Position numbers and translations under genes: made by a program. Under the pieces are notes generated by a model. The model searched no databases. It saw nothing but the letters and a program-made list of their open reading frames with translations, and was not told where the DNA came from. From Maribacter hydrothermalis (GTDB lineage Bacteria; Bacteroidota; Bacteroidia; Flavobacteriales; Flavobacteriaceae), in assembly GCF_001913155.1 (NCBI RefSeq), contig NZ_CP018760.1:2852001-2916000 (forward strand): DNA of 64,000 nt. The letters run 5' to 3'. Within the stretch, counting starts at the first letter, position 1. Each line of letters begins with the position of its first letter. Shown here piece after piece: positions 8,826 to 19,010 of the stretch.

Positions 8826-8923
8826 AACCATCAACGAACAACCATCAACGAACAACCATCAACGAACAACCATCAACGAACAACCATCAACGAACAACCA
8901 TCAACGAATAACCAACAACGAAC
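8826..8923. repeat. Seven tandem 14-bp units AACCATCAACGAAC
   Basis: Five exact copies are followed by two with one change each. The array ends about 10 bp before the start of the next gene, so it lies in its 5' leader. There are no unique spacers, so it is not a CRISPR array. Scattered copies of the same word occur at 8320-8350 and 8698-8720. Confidence 0.85.
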
Positions 8924-8933
8924 AAGGAACCAC

Positions 8934-10025
8934 ATGCAAATGAAAACACTACATAAATTAGTACTAGCAACGTTAATTCTTACTTCGTTGACCAGTAAAG
9001 GGCAGCAAGAAAAGAATCCGAATGTATTTTTAATCACCCTGGATGGGGTGCGTTGGCAAGATGTTTTTACAGGTATCGATACCAATTTACTCAATAGCAA
9101 CTATACCCATAATAAAGAATTGTTAATCAGTAAATATGTAGGGAAATCTGAAGAAGAAAATAGAAAAATGCTCATGCCCTTTTTCTGGAATACCATTGCA
9201 AAAGAAGGTCAATTACATGGGAACAGAACAAAAGGTAGCACGGTAGACCTTACCAATAAAATGTTGTTTTCCTACCCTGGGTATAATGAAATTTTAACCG
9301 GTAAGGCAGATGATGAGCATATTAACAGTAACGATAAAAACTATAACAAGAATGTGACCCTATTGGAAACAGCCAATGCTTCAGAACTATATAGGGGTAA
9401 AGTTGCGGCTTTTGCGAGCTGGGATGTATTTCCGTTTATCATCAATGATAAAAGAAGTGGTGTGCCGGTAAATGCAGGGTACATGGATGCTGTTGGGGCG
9501 TTGAATGAAAAGGAGAAATTTTTAAATGAAATACAACGTCAGGCACCTATAATCTGGGAGAGTGTACGGTTAGATGTATTTACCCATCACTTTGCAAAGG
9601 AATATATACAAAAAGAGCATCCAAAATTAGTCTATATCGCTTATGGTGAAACGGATGATTTTGCACATGAGGGCGCGTTCGATTTTTATATGAAGTCGTT
9701 ACAAAATACCGATGCCTTAATTGCCGATTTATGGGAGTATGTACAAAACGATACCTTTTATAAAGACAATACCTATTTTATCATCACTACGGATCACGGT
9801 AGAGGCGATGGCGTAGCGGAAAGTTCTAAATGGACGAGCCATGGTGCGGATGTGCAAGGTGCGGAACACACGTGGTTGGCCATTATAGGTCCTGGCATTT
9901 CTAAAAAAGGAGAAGTCAGCAACGAACAACTGTTCACTAATCAAGTGGCGCCTACAGTAGCTGAAATTTTAAAATTGGAAACCAATGCTACCAATACGCC
10001 GGCGAAACCACTGGAGCTAAACTAA
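8934..10025 (+). CDS. Secreted alkaline-phosphatase-superfamily phosphodiesterase
   Basis: This 363-residue protein has an N-terminal signal peptide (hydrophobic segment to about residue 22). It carries the metal-site pattern of the alkaline phosphatase superfamily in its nucleotide pyrophosphatase/phosphodiesterase branch: LDGVRW (Asp37), a putative nucleophile in FSYPGYNE (Ser113 replacing the usual Thr), YGETDDFAHEG, TTDHGRG and GAEHTW. Two zinc ions would be bound and a phosphoester cleaved in the periplasm or outside the cell. Translation may start at 8934 or at the ATG at 8940. It is a single gene preceded by the 14-bp tandem array. The substrate is unknown. Confidence 0.85.
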   Translation: MQMKTLHKLVLATLILTSLTSKGQQEKNPNVFLITLDGVRWQDVFTGIDTNLLNSNYTHNKELLISKYVGKSEEENRKMLMPFFWNTIAKEGQLHGNRTKGSTVDLTNKMLFSYPGYNEILTGKADDEHINSNDKNYNKNVTLLETANASELYRGKVAAFASWDVFPFIINDKRSGVPVNAGYMDAVGALNEKEKFLNEIQRQAPIIWESVRLDVFTHHFAKEYIQKEHPKLVYIAYGETDDFAHEGAFDFYMKSLQNTDALIADLWEYVQNDTFYKDNTYFIITTDHGRGDGVAESSKWTSHGADVQGAEHTWLAIIGPGISKKGEVSNEQLFTNQVAPTVAEILKLETNATNTPAKPLELN

Positions 10026-10030
10026 GCGCT

Positions 10031-10131
10031 TTTATTGGTACCGCCAAAGGGTATAATACCCCGAGGCTTGCCTCGAAATTAAAAGTTCGTTTCGGGCGAA
10101 TGCCTCTTGGGCTTGCCCCGAGGTAGTTTAC
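10031..10131. repeat. 101-bp dispersed intergenic element, copy 1
   Basis: This stretch is repeated at 34576-34676 with only two differences that I can see (positions 10039 and 10107). It contains the small palindrome CGAGGCTTGCCTCG and a second GGGCTTGCCCCGAGG segment, so its transcript could fold into adjacent hairpins. It begins 6 bp after the phosphodiesterase stop codon. A decayed third copy lies at 11081-11149. Confidence 0.9.
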
Positions 10132-10154
10132 ACTCGTGCTATTTTTGAATATAT

Positions 10155-10191
10155 AAAAAGTGGCTGCTTATGAATTAAACAGCCACTTTTT
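10155..10191. terminator. Bidirectional terminator
   Basis: The perfect 12-bp stem AAAAAGTGGCTG/CAGCCACTTTTT with a 13-base loop carries A-runs and T-runs on both sides. It lies between two convergent genes and could serve both. Confidence 0.85.
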
Positions 10192-10219
10192 ATTGTTTTG
10201 TAAAGTATTGGTGTACCTT

Positions 10220-10831
10220 TTATTTCATTTGGTAAACAACGCTTACCGTAAATTGTTCTTGGTAATCGGTGTAGTAACTTACCCAGTCTTCATTTTTATA
10301 CTGGTTGCTACTAATAGAAATGATATCGCCAACAGTAGTATTTATAGCCTTGCAAAGTAGTGTGGCATTGGCCATGGCATCTTTTAAGGCAATTTCAAGC
10401 GCTTCCTTATTTTTTTCCGGAGCTACAGATTGCTTTACTTGAAATTGTAATGAAACCCCTTGTAAATTGGTCTTTACTAATTTCATCGCTATTTCTTTAG
10501 AATTGGTTTCGTAGTAAAGAACAGTACCATCACGTTGGTATCCTAAAGAAAAATATTCCATTTCTTTTTCTTCGAATTTAGAAATATCGATTCCTTGTTC
10601 TTTAAGCGCATTAAAATATTGTTTTTTTAACTGATCTAGATTTTCTAAGCGGGTATCGGCATAGTACACCTGGTCCATGCTAAGGGTGGCTTTTATTCTG
10701 TAGTTGTCGATTATTTTTTCTAACGGCGCCATGCCTGTTACGGAGACGGTGCGTTCTTTTAAATTTGTTTGTGCTTCAATTGAAGACATACATAAGAACA
10801 CAAGAAGAATAAATGATGCTAATTTTTTCAT
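10220..10831 (-). CDS. Secreted SIMPL (DUF541) domain protein
   Basis: With the start at 10831 (MKKLASFILLVFL...) the protein has 203 residues and a clean signal peptide ending near SIEAQ. The upstream in-frame ATG at 10858 would put charged residues before it and is less likely. The mature part has the SIMPL-domain pattern: TVSVTGMAPLEKI near the start, LDQLKKQYFNALKEQGID, a middle strand pair, and ALEIALKDAMANATLLCKAI, the helix preceding the last strands. SIMPL proteins are periplasmic or membrane-attached and their biochemical role is poorly defined. It appears to be a single gene. Confidence 0.75.
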   Translation of the reverse strand: MKKLASFILLVFLCMSSIEAQTNLKERTVSVTGMAPLEKIIDNYRIKATLSMDQVYYADTRLENLDQLKKQYFNALKEQGIDISKFEEKEMEYFSLGYQRDGTVLYYETNSKEIAMKLVKTNLQGVSLQFQVKQSVAPEKNKEALEIALKDAMANATLLCKAINTTVGDIISISSNQYKNEDWVSYYTDYQEQFTVSVVYQMK

Positions 10832-11080
10832 TGATACGTATAGTTTATGATTCATCAAATTTAGGCTATTATTTCTATGGAATAGAGTTGATTTTATGAA
10901 TATTAAATTGAGTTCAATACATAGTAGCGGCTTCTTTGTTCGATAATAAAGATATAAATGATGGGACGCCTGACTACCGTTTGGGCAAGCTAGTATGGTA
11001 ATTTACTTTTAAATTTCTTTTTAATGTCCCGGCGGACTTGCTTCGGGATAATTATTCGATAATTGAGATTTAAATGTTAA

Positions 11081-11149
11081 GAGGCTTGCCTGGAAATAAT
11101 AATAGAGCTTCCTAGAAATGCCTATTGGACTTGCCCTGAGGTTGTTTAC
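11081..11149. repeat. Decayed third copy of the 101-bp element
   Basis: The words GAGGCTTGCCTGGAAAT, GCCTATTGGACTTGCCCTGAGG and GTTGTTTAC match the 101-bp element in order, with scattered changes and indels. It ends 9 bp from the 3' end of the nucleoside hydrolase gene. The rest of 10859-11157 shows no gene. Confidence 0.65.
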
Positions 11150-11157
11150 GTAAAAAA

Positions 11158-12057
11158 TTAGTTTTTGGAAAATTGTAAAATATGCAAATAAAAATCCTCA
11201 TAAATTGCGGGAGCATCGACCGATTCATAAAAATTAATTTCCCTGTTACCACTATCTCTAGAAGTTTTAACAGTTGTTAGTTTTCCCATTTCTGGATAAA
11301 TAAAGGTGGTAATTAACGCTAAATCCCAAAGCACTCTATTTCTTCTACCCGAATCAATATGATCATACCAGCGCTTGTTTAAGAACTTGCCCAAACTCGT
11401 ATGCTCAATTTTGGTCTTCATAAGCTCAAAATCTATGTGCATGGCCGATGCAACACTTACCGGCATAATGGTCATTTCTACTGATGATTCAAGTAAATAG
11501 TCGAGTGCAAATTGATCCATTGCACAGTTAAAATCATTTCGCTTTAGAATTTTATGTTCAAAATCCATCGTGGTACCCAACCAATGCACCTTAATTTTAG
11601 AAGCTATGCTTGGGTCTATAAATAGGGCGGAGGCAACGTTTGTTAACGCGCCTAATACCAGTATCGGTAATTTACGTTCTTCGGAATGCTGCTTGGCCTG
11701 TTTAATTATTTCGTACGCAGCTGCCGAATGTTGTGCTTGATCGCCCCAATCGTACATACGAGCTATGGCTCCCCTATTGGTTTTAACGGACAGTCCCATT
11801 TCACCAAGAAGCTGCTGGTTTAAACGGTGACTATTTTCCATAGAATTCTCAACGGCCCAATGACTCGTTTGCCAATGCGCGGCATTTAAAGCAATTACGT
11901 TGACCGTGGGTTCTATAAGTATACGGGCCAAGGCATAGAGGTCATCAACTTCGTTTCCCGTATCTGCATCCACGATAATATCTTTCTGACCATGTGCAAT
12001 TCCAAAAATTAACAAGCTCAACAGTACGAGATAACTAGAAAAAATTCTTGATTTCAT
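11158..12057 (-). CDS. Secreted nucleoside hydrolase (IunH-like)
   Basis: Starting at the ATG at 12057 gives 299 residues with a signal peptide (hydrophobic to GIAHGQ). The open frame continues 27 codons upstream, but those residues precede the signal peptide and are probably not translated. The hallmark calcium-binding motif of nucleoside hydrolases follows directly: DADTGNEVDD. Further family features are LVLGALTNVASAL and the late NRVLWDLALIT, where the aspartate closes the metal site. These enzymes cleave the N-glycosidic bond of nucleosides to ribose and base. Export suggests scavenging of external or periplasmic nucleosides. Confidence 0.88.
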   Translation of the reverse strand: MKSRIFSSYLVLLSLLIFGIAHGQKDIIVDADTGNEVDDLYALARILIEPTVNVIALNAAHWQTSHWAVENSMENSHRLNQQLLGEMGLSVKTNRGAIARMYDWGDQAQHSAAAYEIIKQAKQHSEERKLPILVLGALTNVASALFIDPSIASKIKVHWLGTTMDFEHKILKRNDFNCAMDQFALDYLLESSVEMTIMPVSVASAMHIDFELMKTKIEHTSLGKFLNKRWYDHIDSGRRNRVLWDLALITTFIYPEMGKLTTVKTSRDSGNREINFYESVDAPAIYEDFYLHILQFSKN

Positions 12058-12692
12058 AAATAGATACGTATAATTTTTAACAAGATAGAGGAAAACCGAA
12101 AATGACCAAAACTTGACAACTATAAACTGCAGGCACAACTGCCATTTATACTAGTATTAGGTTTTGATAAAAAGGGCAATTAAAAGTAGATGTTACAATT
12201 TACGACTTCCATCGATAAAAATGGCTAAGTGAACTACACCGTTACCGGGATCAGTTCTTGAAAATAACTTTACACCAAATTAAGCCATATGCCTATGTGT
12301 AAATACGTATACCTTGATAATCAATATAATAAGTGAATAGCCGACATCTAAAAAATAAAAACCGACAACTTTTATAAAAAGTTAACAACCGCTAGGCAAG
12401 ACCACGAAATATTCAATTTCAAATTTAAATCTGCATTGTAGGGTAGAATGAACAAAAGGTCAACCGAATTAAAACCACAGCTTACAGTAGTTCACCATAA
12501 AGTATCGATAGTTTAAGGGAATTGTAAGTAAATTACTTCAATATAGGAAAGAAAAAAAGAACACACTTACAATTTGAAGGATTACACCTACAATAAAGTA
12601 ATGATACACAACAAAGGTAGGAAAAATAGTACTTAATCGGATATTTTTGCTGTTCATCTATAAAACATACAAAATCATCTAATTACTATTTT
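12058..12692. other. Intergenic region without a recognisable gene
   Basis: No coding frame is supported. It separates the divergent nucleoside hydrolase and surface-protein operons. The only signals seen are a -7-like TATTTTTG at 12642-12649, about 44 bp before the start at 12693, and a small hairpin AACTTTTATAAAAAGTT near 12369. Confidence 0.5.
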
Positions 12693-13160
12693 ATGAAAAC
12701 AAGTGTACAAATTGTAAGCAAATTAATAACAATCCTCCTTCTTTTTTATTCCTGTTTTAGTACCGTAAGGGCTCAGGAAAATAATGGACATGAATATGTA
12801 GGTCAACTACCTGAAGCGATTATTTCGCAGAGTTTAAATAATGCCAAATTATGGGAAGAATCTACGGTAAGTTTTACTGACGTTCCTACCTTATATGTCT
12901 TAAACCATGGAGTAGAATTGGACCTACCTTCAAATTTGGTTGTAAGTGGTAAGCCAGTTGTACTTATAAATAAAGGAGATATAAATGCTTTGGGGAATCC
13001 TCCATATTTCCTATTTCACACATTAAAAATAGATGAGGTAAAGGCTTTTGTACGCATCTATCTATCCTATGATGTAAATGGTGAACGAACAACCAAGAAT
13101 GAAGAACTATACTTTGTGAAAACCCAAAATGGTTGGGAAGTATCCAATAATCAATTATAA
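12693..13160 (+). CDS. Secreted protein of unknown function in the T9SS operon
   Basis: A 155-residue protein with an N-terminal signal peptide (hydrophobic core [12 protein letters not shown], cleavage likely after VRAQ). I do not recognise a domain. The mature part is mostly beta-strand-like, with [12 protein letters not shown] and [17 protein letters not shown], and ends with GWEVSNNQL, reminiscent of small extracellular beta-sandwich proteins. It lies 20 bp upstream of the giant surface protein and in the same direction, so the two are probably co-transcribed. Confidence 0.7.
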   Translation: MKTSVQIVSKLITILLLFYSCFSTVRAQENNGHEYVGQLPEAIISQSLNNAKLWEESTVSFTDVPTLYVLNHGVELDLPSNLVVSGKPVVLINKGDINALGNPPYFLFHTLKIDEVKAFVRIYLSYDVNGERTTKNEELYFVKTQNGWEVSNNQL

Positions 13161-13180
13161 CCTCCAAAATAAGTTTAAAT

Positions 13181-16100
13181 ATGAAATTCAATACACTAAA
13201 ACTAGTATTGGTCTTTTTGTTTTTGGCCAATATGTATACCATACACTCGCAAACCAATCGGGTATTAAATAACACTCGACTACGAATTGGTAGTGGAATA
13301 GAAAACTCTATAAACAGTGCGGGCAATATGCAGCAACCATTTTATTATAATGGTTCTACGTATCGACAACTAACGTATAGTAATTACCCATTAGACATTC
13401 GTTGGGGTGTAGGTGGTGACGGGTCCGCTAGCTGGAATATTAACGGAAATTTTAATGAAAACCCTGTTTTAACCAATCAAGTATACGATTATTCAGGTTT
13501 TACCATTACCAATAATACTACAGGAGAAGGTTACGGACAAATAAAAACTACGGGTGAAATAACGGTTAATAGTCAGCTGTTCAGGGTAGAAAATATTTTT
13601 GAACTACTACAGCCCGAAGGTTACATTGCCATTAAGGTAAAAATAACCAATATTAGTGCTTCACCAGCAACGAACGTTCGTTTATGGGTAGGTACCAGAG
13701 ATGATTATGTAGGTGGTACTGACGTACCAACAAAACAAAGAGGTAATTTGGTGGATGAAGAATTTGTCCAAATAGCAAATCAAGCAGACCAAGCGAAAGC
13801 AATTAAGATCTCTACCGCGCAAGAAGCAATTCTATTTTTTAGTAATTCGGACAGAGCGTATTCTACAATTAGTAGTTGCTGTTCGTTTACCAATGCTACC
13901 AACCAGGACCCGGCAACAAATGCTATAACCCAAACAGGAGATGGTTCTTATGCACTTTATGTTCGCTTTGATGATTTAGCTGTAAACGAAAGCGATGAGC
14001 TTATTTGGTATTATGGTGCTGGTACATTACCGGAAATTGATGAAATTATTAGTAGAGTTGCAAGTGCAGCTATAGGTGCATTTGACAATATCACTTACAA
14101 TTCTGCCGATTATGCCGCAACAACGGTATCGGACGGCACAGGATATTATGTTTTGGTACCTAGTGGCTCAACACCACCTACCGAGGCTCAAATAGAAGCC
14201 GGTGTTGATTATAACGGGGTATCGGTTGTTTTGGCCGATAATGCGGCAATGCTTGCCGACCAGGAGCAAGTTTTTAATTTAACAGGTTTGTCAGCGTTAA
14301 CGGCGTATGATTTCTATTTTGTTTCTAAATATTTTGATGGCGTTTCGGATGCTTATACTGAAATTATAGATGAAGAATTAAATACGAAAGAGGCTCCGCC
14401 GACATTGACCCAAATTAACCCCTCTACAGCGGCATTTGGAGAAACCATAACATTGACCGGGACAAATTTCTTAACAGCCGATGAAGTTCTAATAGGTGGT
14501 CTTAATGCTACATTTACCGTAATTGATGCCCAAACTATTGAGGCAGTTGTTCCAAACAACGTACAAGATTTTACCATTACCGTGACGAATGAGAGCGGTA
14601 CGGCATCAAATAACTCTGAAGGAGAAGGCAATAGTGATGCAGCTTGTAGTACAGGTTGGTCAGCTGCTTGGCAAGAATTGACTACGCCAGTTGCAGGAAC
14701 ATTAAAAACGGTTACATTAAAATTAGCAAATACCCATTCAACGAATTCGTATGATTTGTATTTAGAGTTATATGATGTCGATAATGCGCCGGGTTCTTCG
14801 GACACAGGATTAAAATTCAGTAATTCAATTGAGACTTCACAGGTAACTACAGTTGCGAACAATACTGCTGCTTCCGAAATTACGTTCACTTTTGATAGTA
14901 GTGTAAATTTATTGGAGAATACAAATTACTATGTGGTACTTGTCGGTTCTGGGACCAATCCTCCAATTACCGGGAATCAAGGAATTTTTAAAAATTGCAC
15001 GAGTTCTCCAGATGGCGGAGCTGCAGGGAATTTAGGAACTTTATACCATAGCTTTACTATGGGCCCTGTATTTGATATTAGTAATCCGCCTACAGCAATA
15101 AATAGTACGCCTTCTAGTATTGAAGAGAATAATGAAGTAAATGATGTTGTTGGTAGCTTAACCGCTACGGATGCAGATGTTAGTGATTCCCATACGTTTC
15201 AATTAATTGCAGGTGCTGGCGATACGGATAATGCTAGTTTTAGTATTTCTGGAGCAAACTTGGTAGCGAGCGAAATATTCGATTTTGAAACTAAATCCAC
15301 TTACAGCATCCGCATTTTAACAACAGATGAAGATGGTAATACCTATGAAGGTACTTTAACAATAACCATAACCGATGAAGTAGATGAAGATGCGGATAGT
15401 GACGGAATTAAAGATTCTATAGATAATTGTCCTGCAATTGCAAATGCGGATCAATTGGACACGGATAGTGATGGAGCGGGTAATGTATGTGATACCGATG
15501 ATGACAATGACGGAACGTTAGATGCGGAAGATGATTTCCCATTAGATGATTCGGAAGATACCGATACGGATGGTGATGGAACAGGCGACAATGCCGATAC
15601 CGATGATGACAATGACGGAACGTTAGATGCAGAGGATGACTTCCCATTAGATGATTCGGAAGATACCGATACCGATGGTGACGGAACAGGCGACAATGCC
15701 GATACCGATGATGACAATGACGGAACGTTAGATGCGGAAGATGATTTCCCATTGGATGATTCGGAAGATACCGATACGGATGGTGACGGAACAGGCGACA
15801 ATGCCGATACCGATGATGACAATGACGGAACGTTAGATGCGGAAGATGACTTCCCGTTGGATGATTCGGAAGATACGGATACCGATGGAGACGGAACAGG
15901 CGACAATGCCGATACCGATGATGACAATGACGGAACGTTAGATGCAGAAGATGACTTCCCGTTAGATGATTCGGAAGATACCGATACCGATGGTGACGGA
16001 ACAGGCGACAACGCCGATACGGATGATGACAATGACGGCACTTTAGATGCGGAAGATGACTTCCCATTAGATGATTCGGAAGATACGGATACCGATGGAG

Positions 16101-17719
16101 ACGGAACAGGCGACAATGCCGATACCGATGATGACAATGACGGAACGTTAGATGCGGAAGATGACTTCCCATTAGATGATTCGGAAGATACGGATACCGA
16201 TGGAGACGGAACAGGCGACAATGCCGATACCGATGATGACAATGACGGAACGTTAGATGCAGAGGATGACTTCCCGTTGGATGATTCGGAAGATACGGAT
16301 ACCGATGGAGACGGAACAGGCGACAATGCCGATACCGATGATGACAATGACGGCACTTTAGATGCGGAAGATGATTTCCCGTTAGATGATTCGGAAGATA
16401 CCGATACCGATGGTGACGGAACAGGCGATAATGCCGATACCGATGATGACAATGACGGAACGTTAGATGCAGAGGATGACTTCCCGTTAGATGATTCGGA
16501 AGATACCGATACCGATGGTGACGGAACAGGCGACAATGCCGATACCGATGATGACAATGACGGTACGTTAGATGCAGAGGATGATTTCCCGTTAGATGAT
16601 TCGGAAGATACCGATACCGATGGTGACGGAACAGGCGACAATGCCGATACCGATGATGACAATGACGGCACTTTAGATGCGGAAGATGACTTCCCATTAG
16701 ATGATTCGGAAGATACGGATACCGATGGAGACGGAACAGGCGACAATGCCGATACCGATGATGACAATGACGGAACGTTAGATGCGGAAGATGATTTCCC
16801 ATTAGATGATTCGGAAGATACCGATACCGATGGAGACGGAACTGGCGACAATGCCGATACGGATGCTGACAATGATGGTACGCTAGATGCCGAAGATGCT
16901 TTTCCGTTAGATGATTCGGAAGATACCGATACGGATGGTGATGGAACGGGCGACAATGCCGATACCGATGCTGACAATGACGGTACGTTAAATGCGGAAG
17001 ATGACTTCCCGTTAGATGATTCGGAAGATACCGATACCGATGGTGACGGAACAGGCGACAATACTGATGATTTGCCAAATAATCCTAATGAAATTAAGGA
17101 TACCGATGGTGATGGTACAGGAGATAATTCAGATGCCTTCCCTAATGATCCAAATGAAGATACGGATTCAGATGGCGATAATGTTGGTGATAATACAGAT
17201 GTTTTTCCTAATGATCCTAGTGAAACAATCGATACAGATAACGACGGAATTGGCAATAATGCCGATACCGATGATGATAATGATGGGTATTCTGATGCGG
17301 TTGAAGCAGAAGAGGGAACAGATGCGAACAACTTAAATGATATCCCTAATGATAATGACAACGATGGTATTCCGGATAGTACGGACTTAGATGATGATAA
17401 TGACGGGGTAAATGATGATAATGATAGCTTCCCAACAACAGAAGAACCTTTATTAATACCGGCCCAGGCTTTTACGCCTAACGGCGATGGTATTAACGAT
17501 ACTTGGATTGTTCCAGGGATAAACAATTATCCAAATAATCTGGTGCAAGTATATAATCGCTGGGGACACGAAGTATTTATTGCAAGTAAATATCAGAACG
17601 ATTGGAGTGGTAGACATAAATCAAATTCAGATATGTTGCCATCAGGTTCTTACTTATATGTAATAGATCTAGGGAATGGTACGCCTCCTATAAAAGGCTG
17701 GATATTTATCAATTATTAA
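13181..17719 (+). CDS. Giant T9SS surface protein with IPT, cadherin-like and calcium-binding repeats
   Basis: A 1512-residue exported protein. Order: signal peptide (to about HSQ), a large beta-rich N-terminal region with a CC pair (about 25-400), an IPT/TIG domain ([22 protein letters not shown], about 405-485), a beta-sandwich (about 490-640), a cadherin-like domain (about 645-740), then from about 745 to 1420 thrombospondin-type-3-like DxDxDG repeats, and finally a type B sorting domain ([17 protein letters not shown] ... [12 protein letters not shown] ... SGSYLYVID). Type B C-terminal domains direct T9SS secretion and surface attachment, as in gliding-type adhesins. Adhesion is inferred. 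The adjacent PorP/SprF gene fits the usual pairing. Confidence 0.9.
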   Translation: MKFNTLKLVLVFLFLANMYTIHSQTNRVLNNTRLRIGSGIENSINSAGNMQQPFYYNGSTYRQLTYSNYPLDIRWGVGGDGSASWNINGNFNENPVLTNQVYDYSGFTITNNTTGEGYGQIKTTGEITVNSQLFRVENIFELLQPEGYIAIKVKITNISASPATNVRLWVGTRDDYVGGTDVPTKQRGNLVDEEFVQIANQADQAKAIKISTAQEAILFFSNSDRAYSTISSCCSFTNATNQDPATNAITQTGDGSYALYVRFDDLAVNESDELIWYYGAGTLPEIDEIISRVASAAIGAFDNITYNSADYAATTVSDGTGYYVLVPSGSTPPTEAQIEAGVDYNGVSVVLADNAAMLADQEQVFNLTGLSALTAYDFYFVSKYFDGVSDAYTEIIDEELNTKEAPPTLTQINPSTAAFGETITLTGTNFLTADEVLIGGLNATFTVIDAQTIEAVVPNNVQDFTITVTNESGTASNNSEGEGNSDAACSTGWSAAWQELTTPVAGTLKTVTLKLANTHSTNSYDLYLELYDVDNAPGSSDTGLKFSNSIETSQVTTVANNTAASEITFTFDSSVNLLENTNYYVVLVGSGTNPPITGNQGIFKNCTSSPDGGAAGNLGTLYHSFTMGPVFDISNPPTAINSTPSSIEENNEVNDVVGSLTATDADVSDSHTFQLIAGAGDTDNASFSISGANLVASEIFDFETKSTYSIRILTTDEDGNTYEGTLTITITDEVDEDADSDGIKDSIDNCPAIANADQLDTDSDGAGNVCDTDDDNDGTLDAEDDFPLDDSEDTDTDGDGTGDNADTDDDNDGTLDAEDDFPLDDSEDTDTDGDGTGDNADTDDDNDGTLDAEDDFPLDDSEDTDTDGDGTGDNADTDDDNDGTLDAEDDFPLDDSEDTDTDGDGTGDNADTDDDNDGTLDAEDDFPLDDSEDTDTDGDGTGDNADTDDDNDGTLDAEDDFPLDDSEDTDTDGDGTGDNADTDDDNDGTLDAEDDFPLDDSEDTDTDGDGTGDNADTDDDNDGTLDAEDDFPLDDSEDTDTDGDGTGDNADTDDDNDGTLDAEDDFPLDDSEDTDTDGDGTGDNADTDDDNDGTLDAEDDFPLDDSEDTDTDGDGTGDNADTDDDNDGTLDAEDDFPLDDSEDTDTDGDGTGDNADTDDDNDGTLDAEDDFPLDDSEDTDTDGDGTGDNADTDDDNDGTLDAEDDFPLDDSEDTDTDGDGTGDNADTDADNDGTLDAEDAFPLDDSEDTDTDGDGTGDNADTDADNDGTLNAEDDFPLDDSEDTDTDGDGTGDNTDDLPNNPNEIKDTDGDGTGDNSDAFPNDPNEDTDSDGDNVGDNTDVFPNDPSETIDTDNDGIGNNADTDDDNDGYSDAVEAEEGTDANNLNDIPNDNDNDGIPDSTDLDDDNDGVNDDNDSFPTTEEPLLIPAQAFTPNGDGINDTWIVPGINNYPNNLVQVYNRWGHEVFIASKYQNDWSGRHKSNSDMLPSGSYLYVIDLGNGTPPIKGWIFINY
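15513..17065 (+). repeat. 15 near-identical 105-bp coding repeats (35-residue calcium-binding unit)
   Basis: The core [14 protein letters not shown] appears 15 times at exact 105-bp spacing (first TTCCC block near 15536, last near 17006), joined by [21 protein letters not shown] linkers. Most copies encode the same protein and differ only in synonymous GAT/GAC, CCG/CCA or GGT/GGA choices. Copies 14 and 15 have amino-acid changes (DADNDG, AEDAFP, TLNAED). Spaced aspartates should bind calcium and make a rigid rod. The length of the array makes it prone to expansion and contraction. Confidence 0.95.
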
Positions 17720-17737
17720 TCATAATACAGTTATAAA

Positions 17738-18625
17738 ATGAAGTATATATATAAAATCATAGTTATTCTTGTCTTTTTAATGGCGATAAAAGTATCGGCT
17801 CAACAAGACCCAAATTACACCTTGTACGTGTATAATATGAACCTAATAAATCCCGCGTATGCCGGTGCAAATAATACCACTGACTTGGGTGTTAATATTC
17901 GTAGTCAATGGTCTAATGTAAAAGGCGCACCAGAAACGCAAAGCTTTATTTTTGGTACTCCTGTAGGTAGTAATCTAGGTGTAGGTTTATCCATTATTAG
18001 TGATAAAACTTTTATAGAAAAACAAACCTCTATTGCTGCGGATTTTTCCTATCATTTACAACTTTCAGAAAATCATGATCTGTACTTAGGTTTAAAAGCA
18101 GGGTTTAATTCTTATAATGCCAATACAGAGGGGTTAGTGACGTATGGGATTCAACAAGACCCTAATTTAATGAACCTTAGCGGTCGGTTTAATCCCAATT
18201 TTGGAGCAGGTGCATATTTTAGCCATGAAAAATATTTTTTATCACTTTCTATGCCTAAAATTTTAACTAATGACCGATTAGAAGAGGAGAATGGTACGGC
18301 TAGGGCCGGTTCAGATAAACAACACATTTATCTGGGTGGAGGCTACAATATTTCTTTAAGCGGAAATATGGTTTTAAAACCTAGTGTTTTACTGCGATAT
18401 GTTAATGCTTCCCCTTTATCTGTTGATATTACTGCCATGTTAGAATTCAGTGAGTATTTTAATTTGGGAGCAGCTTATAGGGTAGATGAAAGCGTTAGTG
18501 GTTTAGCTATTTTTAAAGTTTCTAACTCCTTAAGAATAGGGTATGCTTATGAAGTTTCTACCCAAAGTGCAGTGAGGTATATGGATAATGGTACGCATGA
18601 AATTATGTTAAATTTAAAATTATAA
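17738..18625 (+). CDS. PorP/SprF family type IX secretion membrane protein
   Basis: A 295-residue protein with a signal peptide (to VSAQ) and the PorP/SprF signature beginning QDPNYTLYVYNMNLINPAYAGA, followed by RSQWSNVKGAPETQSF and GVGLSIISDKTF. The remainder alternates short beta strands, as in an outer-membrane barrel, and ends with EIMLNLKL. Family members sit beside large proteins with type B C-terminal domains and help attach or secrete that specific partner. It starts 18 bp after the giant surface protein and a terminator follows, so it closes the operon. Confidence 0.93.
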   Translation: MKYIYKIIVILVFLMAIKVSAQQDPNYTLYVYNMNLINPAYAGANNTTDLGVNIRSQWSNVKGAPETQSFIFGTPVGSNLGVGLSIISDKTFIEKQTSIAADFSYHLQLSENHDLYLGLKAGFNSYNANTEGLVTYGIQQDPNLMNLSGRFNPNFGAGAYFSHEKYFLSLSMPKILTNDRLEEENGTARAGSDKQHIYLGGGYNISLSGNMVLKPSVLLRYVNASPLSVDITAMLEFSEYFNLGAAYRVDESVSGLAIFKVSNSLRIGYAYEVSTQSAVRYMDNGTHEIMLNLKL

Positions 18626-18653
18626 GATTTAGTTAGTAGTGTTGTTTTAAGGT

Positions 18654-18687
18654 AAAAACCTGTAAATCATTGATTTACAGGTTTTTT
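18654..18687 (+). terminator. Terminator of the surface-protein operon
   Basis: AAAAACCTGTAAATC pairs with GATTTACAGGTTTTT around a short loop, followed by further T. It lies about 29 bp after the PorP/SprF stop codon and is symmetric enough to work in both directions. Confidence 0.85.
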
Positions 18688-18817
18688 AATTATGTGTTAT
18701 ACTAATTTTTAGCAGGGTTATTGGCGTGAGACCATTTTATTTAATTTCTAAAAGATGAAATTTTGAATTTGGTCAAGTGAAAAGTTCGGCACTTTATAGG
18801 CGAACAACGAGTAACGA

Positions 18818-18844
18818 AAAAAATCACCTTAAGGGTGGTTTTTT
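18818..18844. terminator. Terminator-like hairpin
   Basis: An AATCACC/GGTGGTT stem (one G-T pair) is flanked by an A-run and a T-run. It lies in the gap between the surface-protein operon and ssrA, and the unit it serves is not clear. A further small hairpin AAGGCT/AGCCTT lies at 18911-18930. Confidence 0.4.
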
Positions 18845-18847
18845 GAA

Positions 18848-18861
18848 GTGGAGCCGGAGGG
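18848..18861. repeat. 14-bp duplicate of the ssrA 3' end (attachment-site-like)
   Basis: GTGGAGCCGGAGGG here is identical to 19011-19024, the complement of the last bases of the tmRNA acceptor arm, in the same orientation and 163 bp away. Integrases often use ssrA 3' ends and leave such direct repeats. No integrase or cargo lies between the copies, so at most this is a remnant. Confidence 0.35.
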
Positions 18862-18943
18862 GGTACCTTACGGTTTTCCCAAAAGCTTCTGTTCTGCAAA
18901 TACAACTGTTAAGGCTAAAAAAAAAGCCTTGGTGTATAAAAAC

Positions 18944-18979
18944 AAAAATCCCAAACAAGTGAACTTGATGGGATTTTTT
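18944..18979 (-). terminator. Likely ssrA terminator
   Basis: AAAAATCCC pairs with GGGATTTTT, with an inner CAAGT/ACTTG helix. It starts about 30 bp beyond the mature tmRNA 3' end on its strand. Another small hairpin, CCACAA/TTGTGG, sits at 18988-19004 between the two. Confidence 0.7.
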
Positions 18980-19010
18980 ATTTTCATCCACAATACAGTT
19001 GTGGGTGATC

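Noticed and set aside
8826..8923. CRISPR-like array
   Set aside because: The 14-bp units are directly tandem with no unique spacers and no cas genes are near.
15417..17526. Two long minus-strand open frames opposite the repeat region of the surface protein
   Set aside because: They exist because the 105-bp repeat is a multiple of three and lacks stops in those frames. The products are low-complexity HRYRHCR and [12 protein letters not shown] repeats with no start signal.
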